Origin: Desulfosudis oleivorans Hxd3
GTDB taxonomy: Bacteria; Desulfobacterota; Desulfobacteria; Desulfobacterales; Desulfosudaceae
Reading direction: 5' to 3'
DNA: 64,000 nucleotides
Assembly: GCF_000018405.1 (NCBI RefSeq)
Contig: NC_009943.1
Location: 1,057,001 to 1,121,000, forward strand
Of this stretch, positions 50,407 to 60,332 are shown piece by piece. Position 1 is the stretch's first letter. Each line of letters starts with the position of its first letter. A program made the position numbers and the translations under genes. The notes beneath the pieces were generated by a model. That model worked only from the letters and a program-made list of their open reading frames with translations, was not told the DNA's origin and made no database searches.

Positions 50407-52122
50407 ATGACGGGTCGGATAAAATTATTTTCAAACATTAAAAACAGTTATTTTCTTTCTGCTTCTGTTTTTCTCCTGCTTTTCGCTCTCGGAATCTTTA
50501 TGTTTTTTCCGCTTTTTCGAATCGGAACACCCGGCCGTTCTATCCCTTTGGCCGGCCAGTGGAAAATATCTCTTAACGATTCGACTGCGTTTTCCTTTGC
50601 TGAATATGACGACACCGACTGGGGTACCATTGACCTGCCCGGAAAAGTCGTTCCTTATTCTATAGAGCAAAACAGGGGCATACGCGGCACATGCTGGCTG
50701 CGAAAAACATTTTTTTTAGAGGATGCGCCCGGCGACTACGGCCTTATACTGGGGAGAATCGCCAACGCGGACCAGACCTATCTCAACGGCGAAAAAATCG
50801 GTGAAACCGGCCGGTTTTTCCCCAACACGTTTTCCATGTGGAACTATCCCAGAAACTACCTGCTGCCGGACCGGCATCTGCGGCGGGGCGGCCAAAACGT
50901 GATTGCCGTGCGGGTCTCCTACGATGTCATCGGCGAAGTGATGGGGAACCTGATGATTGTCGATGCCGGCTATTTAAGACGGTACACACCCTTTGCCCGG
51001 TTTATTCATGTCACCATCGGATACGCGGCCATCAGCATCGGGCTTGTGCTGGTGCTGGCCTTTCTCTTTTCCCGGTTCCGGTACCTGACCTTTGATGAAA
51101 ACTATCTTTATTTTTTGCAGTTTTTTGCCGGCCTGCCCATTGTGCTTGACCTCTGTCTCACCTGGGAGGTTTATCCGGACCACACCACCCGGCTCAAGGT
51201 GCTGGGCCTTTCCTGGGTGGCCATCAACGTGTTTCATCCCGCGTTTCTTCACCGGTTTTACCGGCTGAAAAGAAAATGGCCGGAACGCATCCTCTGGACC
51301 TATCTGGCCGCCTGCCTTCTGGGTGCGGTGTTCTGCACGCATGCAGGCAATATCCGTCCCATGGCCACCCTGCTCATCGGTGTCACCTGGTGCATCGGGT
51401 TTTACAACATGTCCTGCCATATCGAGGCCCTGGTCAGAAAGCGGGACCACGCAAAAATATTCAGTGTTTTCGGCATTGTCACCATTCTGGCCGCCATGAA
51501 CGACGGGTGGTGCTATTTCAACAAGTTCGTGGATTTCAACGTCACGGTATTCGGCTGGGCCCCCACGGTCATGGTGATTCAGACCGGCGCCATCTTTCTT
51601 TACATGGGCACCTTTCTTGTGCTGGAGACAAAATACAGGGAGATGGTGGAGGAGGTGGACGACCTGAACCGGAACCTTGAGAATTTTGTTCTTGAAAACG
51701 CCTTTCTGACCATGGCCGTAAAACAGAGCCGAGCCCCGAAATCCGGCCCGTCTCGTATCACGCCCCAGGCCGAGGAAAAGATTCAGGCCGCCATCGATAT
51801 CATCGGGGAGAACTACCTGTCCGAACTGTCAAGAACCGACCTTGCGAAGACGCTGGATGTCAGCCCGGACAGCCTGGGCAAACAGTTCAAACAGTACACC
51901 GGCAAAAAGCTGGGGGACTACATCAACGAGCTGCGCATTCACGAGGCGGCCCGGCGCCTGCGCGAGACCGACGACAAGGTGATCCATATCGCCTTTGATA
52001 CCGGGTTTGAAAGCCTGCGCACCTTCAACCGGGTGTTTTCAAAGCTCATGAACACCACCCCGGCCCAGTACCGGCAGGAAACCGTTCCTGATGAAGGTAA
52101 AAGCGCGGTGCCGGGGAATTAA
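50407..52122 (+). CDS. membrane-bound AraC-family regulator with 7TM sensor
   Basis: Protein of 571 aa; ATG 50407 with AGGTG upstream, instead of a TTG at 50338. Domains in order: membrane segment (~12-32), a galactose-binding-like periplasmic domain (~45-185, with YGLILGRIANADQTYLNGEKIG), about seven membrane segments (~200-420), a coiled linker and a C-terminal AraC DNA-binding domain (KTLDVSPDSLGKQFKQYTGKKLGDYINELR, then IAFDTGFESLRTFNRVFSKLMNTTPAQYR). A one-protein membrane sensor-regulator, probably of the divergent lipase operon. Confidence 0.88.
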   Translation: MTGRIKLFSNIKNSYFLSASVFLLLFALGIFMFFPLFRIGTPGRSIPLAGQWKISLNDSTAFSFAEYDDTDWGTIDLPGKVVPYSIEQNRGIRGTCWLRKTFFLEDAPGDYGLILGRIANADQTYLNGEKIGETGRFFPNTFSMWNYPRNYLLPDRHLRRGGQNVIAVRVSYDVIGEVMGNLMIVDAGYLRRYTPFARFIHVTIGYAAISIGLVLVLAFLFSRFRYLTFDENYLYFLQFFAGLPIVLDLCLTWEVYPDHTTRLKVLGLSWVAINVFHPAFLHRFYRLKRKWPERILWTYLAACLLGAVFCTHAGNIRPMATLLIGVTWCIGFYNMSCHIEALVRKRDHAKIFSVFGIVTILAAMNDGWCYFNKFVDFNVTVFGWAPTVMVIQTGAIFLYMGTFLVLETKYREMVEEVDDLNRNLENFVLENAFLTMAVKQSRAPKSGPSRITPQAEEKIQAAIDIIGENYLSELSRTDLAKTLDVSPDSLGKQFKQYTGKKLGDYINELRIHEAARRLRETDDKVIHIAFDTGFESLRTFNRVFSKLMNTTPAQYRQETVPDEGKSAVPGN

Positions 52123-52150
52123 CCCGCGTCTTTCATGAAAATCTTACCCT

Positions 52151-52312
52151 CTACTTCTTTTTTGCAATCACCCATACCGCATGAACAATCCCGGGAAGAT
52201 AGCCGAGAAGGGTTAAAATGATGTTGATCCAGAAGTGCTTTCCAATGCCCACCTGAAGAAACACGCCCAGGGGCGGCAGTACGATGGCGCAGATAATTTT
52301 TACGATTTCCAT
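52151..52312 (-). CDS. Pmp3/YqaE-family small membrane peptide
   Basis: Protein of 53 aa with AGGAGGG before ATG 52312. Two membrane helices: IVKIICAIVLPPLGVFLQVG and WINIILTLLGYLPGIVHAVWVI, the exact pattern of the Pmp3/YqaE (UPF0057) family linked to membrane potential and stress. Single gene convergent with the AraC regulator. Confidence 0.93.
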   Translation of the reverse strand: MEIVKIICAIVLPPLGVFLQVGIGKHFWINIILTLLGYLPGIVHAVWVIAKKK

Positions 52313-52446
52313 GAGGCCCTCCTTTTGTTGCGGTTATCCTTTGTTACGAGCGACTGGGATTATACTGGCTGAGGCATATTGTTTCAAGACCCGGCGCTCT
52401 TGAATCCTTTCTCCCTGCGCATCGAATAATTTGCTGAAAAAATGTT

Positions 52447-53673
52447 TTATTCGATTGCGCGAACAGCCTCCTCCAGCGGTGGATAATCCCTGCCCATATC
52501 TCGCAGCATATCTTTGGTTTCGGGCGTCAGGTCCGGCCAGTCTTTCTGGAATTTTGTCAGGTCGATATAGGGCAGGGCGGTCAGCACCTGCTCCCGGCTG
52601 AGCAGGGGGATCAGCCGGTTGATACTCTGCGCGTTCAGCGCCTGGGAAACACGGCCCATGGTTTCCGGCGGCAGCAGGCCGGCAATGGTCACCACCCTGT
52701 TGTTGTCCGTTATTTCCATGACCCGGGCAATGGTCTCCGGCGACAACAGCCGCGCAATGTCCACCAGTTTATCGTTGTTAATTTTTTCCATGATGCGGGC
52801 AATGGTTTCCGGTGGATAAAGCGAGGCCAGGCGGGCCGCCTTTTCCGGATCCAGCCGGTCGAGCAGGCGGACCTGGCGGTCTGTATCCATGGCCCGTCCC
52901 ACTTCAGCGGCCAGGCCATAATCGTCGCCGCTGGAAAGCAGGTCCATGAAACCCAGCAGATAGTCGTCGGAAAGCGCAATGGCCACGGCCACCACCTTTT
53001 CCCGATTCTGCATGTGCCGGGCGATCTCAATCAGCGTGGCCGGGTCGTCGATTCTCTCTGCCACCCGCGTCAGCTTCTCCGGGCTCAGCCCGTCTGAAAA
53101 CCCGGCCACCACGCGATAGTCTTTTTTCAAAAACAGGATCTCGGTGATCTCCACCAGATCATCGTCCGGCAGCCCTTCCACCACGGCTGCCACCTTTTGC
53201 GGATCCTGGTAGACCGCCACCTCGGCCAGAAAATCCGCGTCCAGGCGCTTTGCAATGGCAATGGCCTTTCCCACGGACACCTTGTCTGAAATCCGGGCCA
53301 CGGTGGACGGTTCCATGCTTTTTGCAAACTGCGCGCTGATAACGGCAGGAACAATGCGGGAGCCCACCGTCATGATGGAAACCACTACCCCGGACTCTTC
53401 ATCCACCCGCTTTTTGATCAGCCGGGCCAGCTCCTTCTGCTCGGCCGGGGTCAGCCGGGCCAGAAATTCATATTGCGACGGGTCAGCCGCCAGAATGCTT
53501 TCAAGATCAGGGTCAAAATAGTTCCCCTTCGTGTCGGCCGGCTGCCCCACGGCACCGGCCGGTGTTTCGACAGCGGGCACTTCCGGCCCGGTGTCAGCAG
53601 CCTGTGCGGCTGTGGTAAAAACGAAAAAAACAAGAAGAAAAAAAGCACAAATGAGTTGTCCGGCTGGTCGCAT
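52447..53673 (-). CDS. secreted helical-repeat protein resembling MgtE N-domain repeats
   Basis: Protein of 408 aa with GAGGTGACC before ATG 53673. Signal peptide ending TTAAQA, then EFLARLTPAEQKELARLIKKR and many ~25-residue helical repeats. Near-duplicate units read LYPPETIARIMEKINNDKLV, LLSPETIARVMEITDNNRVV and LLPPETMGRVSQALNAQSIN. This resembles the superhelical N domain of MgtE magnesium transporters, but here it stands alone and exported, without a CBS or membrane part. Function unknown. Confidence 0.75.
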   Translation of the reverse strand: MRPAGQLICAFFLLVFFVFTTAAQAADTGPEVPAVETPAGAVGQPADTKGNYFDPDLESILAADPSQYEFLARLTPAEQKELARLIKKRVDEESGVVVSIMTVGSRIVPAVISAQFAKSMEPSTVARISDKVSVGKAIAIAKRLDADFLAEVAVYQDPQKVAAVVEGLPDDDLVEITEILFLKKDYRVVAGFSDGLSPEKLTRVAERIDDPATLIEIARHMQNREKVVAVAIALSDDYLLGFMDLLSSGDDYGLAAEVGRAMDTDRQVRLLDRLDPEKAARLASLYPPETIARIMEKINNDKLVDIARLLSPETIARVMEITDNNRVVTIAGLLPPETMGRVSQALNAQSINRLIPLLSREQVLTALPYIDLTKFQKDWPDLTPETKDMLRDMGRDYPPLEEAVRAIE

Positions 53674-53826
53674 GGGTCACCTCGGTGTTGTAAGACGCTT
53701 GTTTGCGCCGGTGTTCCGGCGGATCGTATGGGAGATCGGTTGGGCAATTTGTACAACCGTATAATACGCTCATCCCTCATGTCAAGGGCTTTTCGACTAA
53801 CAGAGGGCGTCGCTGTCTGCCCTCTT

Positions 53827-54879
53827 TTACGTATCAAATTTTGTAAGCTGTCCCTGCAGATCGTCAAGCTGTTTTCTGGCCTGTTCATGCGAGGGGTCCA
53901 TTTCAAGGGCTTGATTTAACGCTTTTGCCGCTTCCCGAAGCAGTTCCACCTGTCGCGTATGGTGACCCCAATACCAATATGATATACCAAGACCGTAATA
54001 GGCGTTGGCGGTTGGGTGATATTGGGCGGCTGACAGAAAATTTTCTGCTGCAGCCTCGTATTGTTTGTCTTCCCATAACTGTGTGGCGGCCTTTTTGTAA
54101 TAAGCTTGGCCTAAATGTTTCCGCGCCATACCAAAGTCCATGATCTCAAGTGCCCTCCGGGCGTATTCAATGGCCTTGTCGTAATCTTCCATGTGATAAA
54201 GGAGAAAGGCCGCGTAGGCATCCATGTTCCATGGGTCATCAGGAAAGATTTCGATGGTTTTCCTGTAAATGTTAACTACTTTTTCGTATTCCTTTCTTTT
54301 TTTATATGTTTTGGATAAGGCGAAGTAGGCGTCATGGAGAACACTTGTATCATTCGAGTTGGCAATCGCGGAATTTGCCCGTCGAATCACCTCTTCAGGG
54401 TTATCTTCCTCCAGGGCAAGTTCGCAGAACAGAAGGTCTGTTTTGGCTGAGCCCGGCCTGAGTTCCTGTGCCTTTAAGGTGAACTGCCTGGCTTTCTCGA
54501 GATTATTCCTGCGAATATAATGAAAAACGCCGTGGTAATAGGCGTCAAACAATTCCGGATCCAGGGCGACTGCCTGGTCAAGCGCTTTTTCGGCTTTTTC
54601 CAATGCGCCGGGGTCATACTCATCGCCCTGAATATACCCCGCTTTGGTGATAAGGCGACATAAATTCACAAATCCCATAGCATTCTTCGGATACTTCTCT
54701 AATAAAGGCCTCAGCAGTTTGTAAGCCGCCCTCAAGTCAGCAGTGTTGCCTCTATAGTTATCAAGTATATTCTTTATTTCTAAATTTCGTTCTTCCACAT
54801 CAAAAGAAGATGAACATGCCTGAAGCAAAGACAGTATAGCGATAAAAAAGACAACAAGGAGTTTATGGTTTATCTTCAT
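53827..54879 (-). CDS. TPR lipoprotein
   Basis: Protein of 350 aa with AAAGGAAAC before ATG 54879. Lipobox LSLLQAC (Cys22) and about seven TPR units (for example ALDPELFDAYYHGVFHYIRR, NDTSVLHDAYFALSKTYKKR, YHPTANAYYGLGISYWYWG). Likely an outer-membrane assembly or scaffold protein. Composition is more AT-rich than neighbours. Its ATG overlaps the end of the short amber-interrupted frame upstream. Confidence 0.8.
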   Translation of the reverse strand: MKINHKLLVVFFIAILSLLQACSSSFDVEERNLEIKNILDNYRGNTADLRAAYKLLRPLLEKYPKNAMGFVNLCRLITKAGYIQGDEYDPGALEKAEKALDQAVALDPELFDAYYHGVFHYIRRNNLEKARQFTLKAQELRPGSAKTDLLFCELALEEDNPEEVIRRANSAIANSNDTSVLHDAYFALSKTYKKRKEYEKVVNIYRKTIEIFPDDPWNMDAYAAFLLYHMEDYDKAIEYARRALEIMDFGMARKHLGQAYYKKAATQLWEDKQYEAAAENFLSAAQYHPTANAYYGLGISYWYWGHHTRQVELLREAAKALNQALEMDPSHEQARKQLDDLQGQLTKFDT

Positions 54880-54995
54880 ACCGTTTCCTTTTTCCCTCCA
54901 CGCTTCTCGATCTCCTCCAGCACATTAATATCCTGCTACTTTTCATCCCGGACTTTTAAAACCGCTTTTTTTGTGTACGGCAGAATATACGTCAT
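54876..54995 (-). pseudogene. short frame with in-frame amber codon, overlapping the TPR gene start
   Basis: From ATG 54995 the frame reads MTYILPYTKKAVLKVRDEK, then UAG (54938-54936), then QDINVLEEIEKRGGKKETV and a TGA overlapping the TPR gene's ATG. The sequence on both sides looks protein-like and stays in frame. Either a decayed small gene or recoding; no ribosome site is clear. Confidence 0.35.
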
Positions 54996-55245
54996 GGTCT
55001 AAAGTGCCCTCTCTCCCTTTTTTCTCATTGAAACTAAAAGCTATTTTATTGAAATGTCAATATAAAAATTTGATAGAAGGCTATGAAACGCCCATTTGAA
55101 TGGGTATCGTCAAGAATTGGAGGACAGGCAGTAATGTTCTTTGCGTTCTTTGCTCCTCTTGCATCCATGAGAAACAGGGCGTAAACTGGTCGCGTGAAGG
55201 ATTTGGGGGCAAATCATTTTATATAACCCAACGCATCAGTGGGGC
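54996..55245. other. AT-rich intergenic region
   Basis: No gene or clear signal seen. It separates the divergent TPR lipoprotein and DUF748 genes. Confidence 0.5.
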
Positions 55246-58200
55246 ATGATCATGACACAAAAAAAGAAAAGAATACTGGTCATTGCCGGCATCTGTTTTG
55301 CCGTTTATTTTATTGCCATATTTTTTGTGGCTTCAGCGGTGCTCACGCGCATGGCGCCGGAAAAGCTGGCCGAATTTTTGGGCCGGCCCGTGGCTGTGGA
55401 GAAAATCCGCGCCAACCCGCTGACCCTGTCGGTGACGGTGTACGGCCTGGAGATCAAGGACAAAAACAAGACTGACCCGTTTGTGCGTTTTGAAAAGCTG
55501 TACGTAAACGCGGAGGCCTGGTCTTTAATCAGAAGAGGGTTGGTGTTAAAGCGCGTGCTGCTGGAAAAGCCGGAAATTCATGTTGCGCGGCTGTCCGGCG
55601 CCACCTTTAATTTTTCCGACCTGCTGGCCGGAGAAAAGGAAGAAGAAAACCCGGCGGAGGAAAAGTCGCCTGCCGAGCCCTTTGGGTTTGCTGTGGCAAA
55701 TATCTCGGTTGTGGACGGAACTGTGGTGTACCGGGACCTGCCGTTTGGCAAAACCCACACCATTTCGCCCATCAACTGGCAGGTGCCCTTTATCTCCAAT
55801 TTTATCCGGCACCGGAACCGGAAGTTGGAACCGGCCCTGACCCTTTCTGTGGACGGGGCAACTTTATCTGTGGATGTTCAGACCAAGCCTTTTAAAAACT
55901 CCATGGAAACCGTGGTGGACATGGCCCTTTCCGGCGTGTCGATTCCCCGCTACACCGCATACATGCCAAAGGACCGGATCGGCTTTCAAGTGGAACAGGG
56001 GGATGTGGATATTACGACCCAGATCTCTTTTTACAAAGAAAACGATCGTTCTGTTGTGACGGTCCAGGGCCAGGCTGCGATTGTGGATCTGGATGTGAAG
56101 GACAGGGAAGGGGACGGCCTTTTTACCCTGCCCCGGCTGGCGGTCACGGTGCTGCCCTCGGTGGTGACGGAGAGCCGGTTGCATGTCGGCGAGGTGCAAG
56201 TCCAGTCCCCCATTCTGTCGGTGATCCGGCAGGCCGACGGCGTCATCAACCTGGCCGGCCTGGTAATCAGTGGTGAGGCGGCGGCCACGGCCGATGAAAA
56301 CACGCTTTTGGCAGAGACCGAAACGGTTGCCGAGACTGAAGAGGACGGGCAGGCATCTCCTCAGGCCGATGTGGCTGAATCGGAACAGGCATCTGAAACG
56401 GTTCCGCCGGGCCAGCCGGCCGAGGCTGCTGAACCGGATCCGCCTGCGGTTGCCGACGCCCCTGAAGAAGACACGAGTGAGCCCTTTGTCGTTGACGTGG
56501 ACAGGTTTGTGCTGACCGGCGGCACGGCCCGATTTGTCGATTTTGCCGTTGCCGGTCCGGAAGACGGGCCCGTGGAAAACGCCATCAGCGACCTTAATGT
56601 CACGGTGGCTCCTTTTACCACGGCGCCTGAAAAAGAGTCGCGGTTTGACGTCAGTGCCCTGATCAACGGTGCGGCCCCGCTCAATGTCAGCGGTCAGATG
56701 GTGCTGACCCCGCTGTCCGTGGAGAGTGATGTCCGCCTTTCCGACGTGGCCCTTGCCTGGGGCCAGCCCTATCTGCCGGACAACGTGCGCCTGGTGATCA
56801 ACGATGGCCGGGCCGCCGTTTCCGGACATCTTTCTCTGGCCGCCGCCAAAGAGGGGCAGATCTCGGCAACCGTCACCGGAGAGGCGGGAGTCAAAGATTT
56901 TGCCACGTCAGACCCGGAAAAAGGGGAATCTTTTTTACGGTGGAGCGATTTTACCTTGGACGGGATCAAGGTCTCCACGCCCCCCCTGCGGGTGAACGTG
57001 GACAGCATTGCCTTTACGGATCTTGCGCAGCAGGTGGTGGTGTTTGAAGACGGGGCCACCAATATTGCCAGGATTTTTATCAGCCCGGAAACCCCGGCGG
57101 AACCAGCGGACCATGCCCCGGAAGCGGCAGAACCAAAGGACACGGGCGCATCGGTGACGCCCATACAAATCGGCCGGTTTCTGATGAACAACACGGAACT
57201 TAAATTTGCCGACCGGAGCGTTGACCCGCATTATGCCACCCGGCTGACGCTGACGGACCTGAAAGTCACCGGTCTGACCTCAGAGGATTTCAAAGCTGCG
57301 GATGTAATGGCAAAAGGCACCATTGACGGATATGCGCCGGTGCGTATCACCGGTGCCATCAATCCCCTGGGCACCGACCTGTTTATGGACCTGGATGTAA
57401 AGCTGAGCAACATGGAGATGGTACCGCTGTCGGCCTACACGGGAAAGTATATAGGCCGGGCCATTGAAAAGGGCAAGATGGACCTGGACCTGCAGTACGA
57501 CATTCAGCAGAAGGTGCTTTCCGCCGACAACCATATCTTATTAGACCAGTTTACCCTGGGCAACACCGTGGAGAGCCCGGAGGCCATGAACCTGCCGGTG
57601 GGCCTGGCCGTGGCCCTGCTTAAAGACCGCAAGGGCGTGATTGATGTGAACCTGCCGGTGTCGGGCCGCATCGATGATCCCGAGTTCAGGGTCGGCAGGA
57701 TCGTATTCAAGGCCCTGGCCAACCTGATCACAAAGGCGGCCACCTCGCCGTTTGCCCTGGTGGGTTCCCTGGTGGGCGGCGGTGAAGAGATGCGGTTTAT
57801 CGAGTTTGAACCCGGCTGGGCCGAACTGGACGAACTGGGCCGTCAGAAACTGGACGGCGTGAAAAAACTGCTGGTTGAGCGGCCGGCCCTGAAGCTGGAG
57901 ATCCTGGGGTACGCCGATCCTGATGCCGACCGGAGGGCACTGGCCGCCATTGCTCTGGAACGCACGATCAAGGCGCCGGCCCTGGAAAAGTTGGGCCAGA
58001 AGGGAGAATCCCCGGATTCAGAGACCCTGGCCACAGCGATCCTGCCGGCCGGTCAGTATGACCGGACCCTGCGCAGGATCTATGAAAAAGAGGTGGAGGA
58101 AAAGCCGATAGAAGGGGTGGTGGTAAAAAAGGCCGATGATCCCACGCTGTCGATAGAAGAGATGGAGACGGCCATTGTGGAGCGCCGGGCCGGTGCCGTT

Positions 58201-58374
58201 ACCGACGCCGAACTGGGCCTGCTGGCAAAACAGCGGGCCGAAAAGGTCAAGGATTACCTGCTGTCGGATGAAACCCTTTCTCCGGAGCGGGTTTTTATGA
58301 AGGCCCCGGGCAACATCTTTAAAACCGCCGATGGCGAATTTGCCGCCAGCCGCGTGGAGCTGGGGGTGCAGTAG
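55246..58374 (+). CDS. DUF748/AsmA-like envelope protein
   Basis: Protein of 1042 aa; ATG 55246 (or 55252). One N-terminal membrane anchor (ILVIAGICFAVYFIAIFFVASAVL), then long beta-rich repeats. LGRPVAVEKIRANPLTLSVTVYGLEIKD is the AsmA/TamB-like start; DTGASVTPIQIGRFLMNNTELKFADRSVDPHYATRLTLTDLK-type and LDLQYDIQQKVLSADNHILLDQFTLGN blocks are typical of DUF748. A Pro/Ala/Glu-rich linker (~345-405) divides two halves. The C-terminal part, from RFIEFEPGWAELDELGRQKL, resembles an OmpA-like tail. Such proteins are thought to act in outer membrane lipid transport. Confidence 0.85.
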   Translation: MIMTQKKKRILVIAGICFAVYFIAIFFVASAVLTRMAPEKLAEFLGRPVAVEKIRANPLTLSVTVYGLEIKDKNKTDPFVRFEKLYVNAEAWSLIRRGLVLKRVLLEKPEIHVARLSGATFNFSDLLAGEKEEENPAEEKSPAEPFGFAVANISVVDGTVVYRDLPFGKTHTISPINWQVPFISNFIRHRNRKLEPALTLSVDGATLSVDVQTKPFKNSMETVVDMALSGVSIPRYTAYMPKDRIGFQVEQGDVDITTQISFYKENDRSVVTVQGQAAIVDLDVKDREGDGLFTLPRLAVTVLPSVVTESRLHVGEVQVQSPILSVIRQADGVINLAGLVISGEAAATADENTLLAETETVAETEEDGQASPQADVAESEQASETVPPGQPAEAAEPDPPAVADAPEEDTSEPFVVDVDRFVLTGGTARFVDFAVAGPEDGPVENAISDLNVTVAPFTTAPEKESRFDVSALINGAAPLNVSGQMVLTPLSVESDVRLSDVALAWGQPYLPDNVRLVINDGRAAVSGHLSLAAAKEGQISATVTGEAGVKDFATSDPEKGESFLRWSDFTLDGIKVSTPPLRVNVDSIAFTDLAQQVVVFEDGATNIARIFISPETPAEPADHAPEAAEPKDTGASVTPIQIGRFLMNNTELKFADRSVDPHYATRLTLTDLKVTGLTSEDFKAADVMAKGTIDGYAPVRITGAINPLGTDLFMDLDVKLSNMEMVPLSAYTGKYIGRAIEKGKMDLDLQYDIQQKVLSADNHILLDQFTLGNTVESPEAMNLPVGLAVALLKDRKGVIDVNLPVSGRIDDPEFRVGRIVFKALANLITKAATSPFALVGSLVGGGEEMRFIEFEPGWAELDELGRQKLDGVKKLLVERPALKLEILGYADPDADRRALAAIALERTIKAPALEKLGQKGESPDSETLATAILPAGQYDRTLRRIYEKEVEEKPIEGVVVKKADDPTLSIEEMETAIVERRAGAVTDAELGLLAKQRAEKVKDYLLSDETLSPERVFMKAPGNIFKTADGEFAASRVELGVQ

Positions 58375-58433
58375 GCTTTCTGCTTTGTTCCTCTGTGTCT
58401 CTGTGGTTTATCAGTTCAGTCCGCGGGCCGTCT

Positions 58434-58490
58434 GGATGATCAGAGGGTGGCAATTGGAATCGAGCACGGGCACGAGCACGAGTAAGAGCA
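58434..58490 (+). repeat. direct repeat flanking the GH172-like gene (left copy)
   Basis: GGATGATCAGAGGGTGGCAA, then GAGCACGGGCACGAGCACGA and GTAAGAGCAGG. It recurs at 60333-60389 with few changes. Confidence 0.75.
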
Positions 58491-58501
58491 GGGGGGTACA
58501 C

Positions 58502-60286
58502 ATGAGAGCCAAAACAATTTTATGTCTGGCTGCCTGCGTGTTGCTGTTTTTTATGGTGGGGGGATGTGGCGGGGGCTCCGGGTCTGACGGAACCCCGGCT
58601 GTTCATCCGGCACCGGTCGACAGCAATGACGATGCAGTAGTGGACGAAGAGCCTTCCGACACGGATGATGACACGGATGAAGAGCCCCCCGGGCCTTCCT
58701 GTGAAGAGCCGGTGGCGGGAACGGCGGATGTGACATTCACGGACCTTCTTGAAGAGATGGTCCGTCGTGAAGCTTTTGTAGTATATCCAGCGCCGGAATA
58801 CACGTCCGCCATGTTCAGCAGTTATGACAGAGGCTCAACAGCCCCGGATAACCCGGGCTGGTTTGATAATTGGGATTTTTGCCAGTACGTTCGCCAGGAG
58901 GTGATTGACGGCAGGAACGAGTGGGTTCTCTTTGACCATGAGGGGCCCGGGGCTGTTGTGCGTATCTGGCTGACCGCGCCACTATACCAGGGGACGATCC
59001 GGGTCTATCTTAATTCTTCAGACACGCCGGTCATTGAAGGGGCGTCGGACGATATCGGAAAACAGGCACTGGTGGGCAGCCCCCTGTCCGCGGAGCGCTC
59101 CCTCGGGATGAATCTCTATTTGCCGATTCCTTATGCCTGCCGTTGCAAGATCACCTATGATGGCCCCAATTGCTTTGGCATATTTGATAATTGGAATGAC
59201 CGTCTTTATTACCAGGTCAACTATCGTGCCTATGCAGCGGGGACCACGGTTCAATCGTTCTCCATGGACGATCTTACGGCTTATGGCACGGAAATTCAGA
59301 ATGTCCAGAACCATCTGTCCGCACCGTCGATGTCGGTTCCCGCGCCGGACAGAATTATCGACGGCACCCCGGGGATTGTGCTGGACCCCGATGAAACGTT
59401 CGAGCAAACGATTTCCGGCCCCGGGGCTATCACCCGACTGCAAATCTCTTTAGACAGTGCCGCAGATATTGATCAGGCTTTGCGGTCAACTATTCTGGCC
59501 ATGGATTTTGACGGTGTTACCAGGGTATGGAGCCCGGTCGGCGACTTTTTCGGATCAGGTCCGGGACGTTATCCTTATGTCACATGGTGGCAGGAAGTGG
59601 CCGGTGACAATACGATGACCACACGATGGGTCATGCCATTTCAGGCAACGGCCGTCATCCGGCTCATCAACCTCGGCGACCAGCAGGTTACGGTTTCTTT
59701 AAAGGATACAGAGGTGATGGACGATGCCTGGCAGGAGGGGGCTTCCATGTATTTTCATGCCACATGGCACAGTCAGCGCAATATCCCGGTGGCAGGCAAT
59801 AGTATTGATCTAAGCACGTTTAGGTTTACAGCCAATGGACGGGACTGGAACTATGTGACCATCAACGGGAAGGGCCGGTACATGGGGGATACCCTTACGG
59901 TGTATAACCGCGCCAATGCCTGGTGGGGGGAAGGGGACTCCAAAATATGGGTGGATGACGAGGCATTCCCGTCATTTTTCGGGACCGGTACCGAGGATTA
60001 TTACGGATATGCGTTCTGCGGGGACGGTGGTACTTATGAGGCGCCGTTTCATGCCCAGCCCCGGGGAGAGGGTGATTCGGACAACATCGGATATACGACA
60101 AACACACGCACGCGCAGCCTGGACGCGATACCGTTTACCAGCAGGCTGCAGGTCGACATGGAACTCTGGCATTGGGCGACAACGGAGATGGACTACGCGG
60201 TGACCTGCTACTGGTACGCCTTTGATGGTGCGACATCAAACCGGGTTGCCGAGCCGGATGAAGCCGCCGCCCTGCTCGCCGAGTAG
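58502..60286 (+). CDS. GH172 (DUF2961)-like lipoprotein
   Basis: Protein of 594 aa; ATG 58502 after AGGGGGG. Lipobox MVGGC (Cys ~20), an acidic low-complexity linker (DDDTDEEPPG), then the catalytic part: SSYDRGS-N-GWFDNWDFCQYV, LFDHEGPGAVVRIWLTAP, and later SFFGTGTEDYYGYAFC, the hallmark of DUF2961/GH172. Characterised members act on fructofuranosides or arabinofuranosides; here the substrate is unknown. Placed on the cell surface or periplasm as a lipoprotein, flanked by direct repeats. Confidence 0.85.
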   Translation: MRAKTILCLAACVLLFFMVGGCGGGSGSDGTPAVHPAPVDSNDDAVVDEEPSDTDDDTDEEPPGPSCEEPVAGTADVTFTDLLEEMVRREAFVVYPAPEYTSAMFSSYDRGSTAPDNPGWFDNWDFCQYVRQEVIDGRNEWVLFDHEGPGAVVRIWLTAPLYQGTIRVYLNSSDTPVIEGASDDIGKQALVGSPLSAERSLGMNLYLPIPYACRCKITYDGPNCFGIFDNWNDRLYYQVNYRAYAAGTTVQSFSMDDLTAYGTEIQNVQNHLSAPSMSVPAPDRIIDGTPGIVLDPDETFEQTISGPGAITRLQISLDSAADIDQALRSTILAMDFDGVTRVWSPVGDFFGSGPGRYPYVTWWQEVAGDNTMTTRWVMPFQATAVIRLINLGDQQVTVSLKDTEVMDDAWQEGASMYFHATWHSQRNIPVAGNSIDLSTFRFTANGRDWNYVTINGKGRYMGDTLTVYNRANAWWGEGDSKIWVDDEAFPSFFGTGTEDYYGYAFCGDGGTYEAPFHAQPRGEGDSDNIGYTTNTRTRSLDAIPFTSRLQVDMELWHWATTEMDYAVTCYWYAFDGATSNRVAEPDEAAALLAE

Positions 60287-60332
60287 TGACCGGCCCCAAG
60301 GTTTCAAGAAACAGCCGGGCCGGGGGCGGCAC

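Noticed and set aside
55864-56829. 321-aa minus-strand frame inside the DUF748 gene
   Set aside because: Arg/His/Gly-rich translation of the antisense strand; no start signal or motif.
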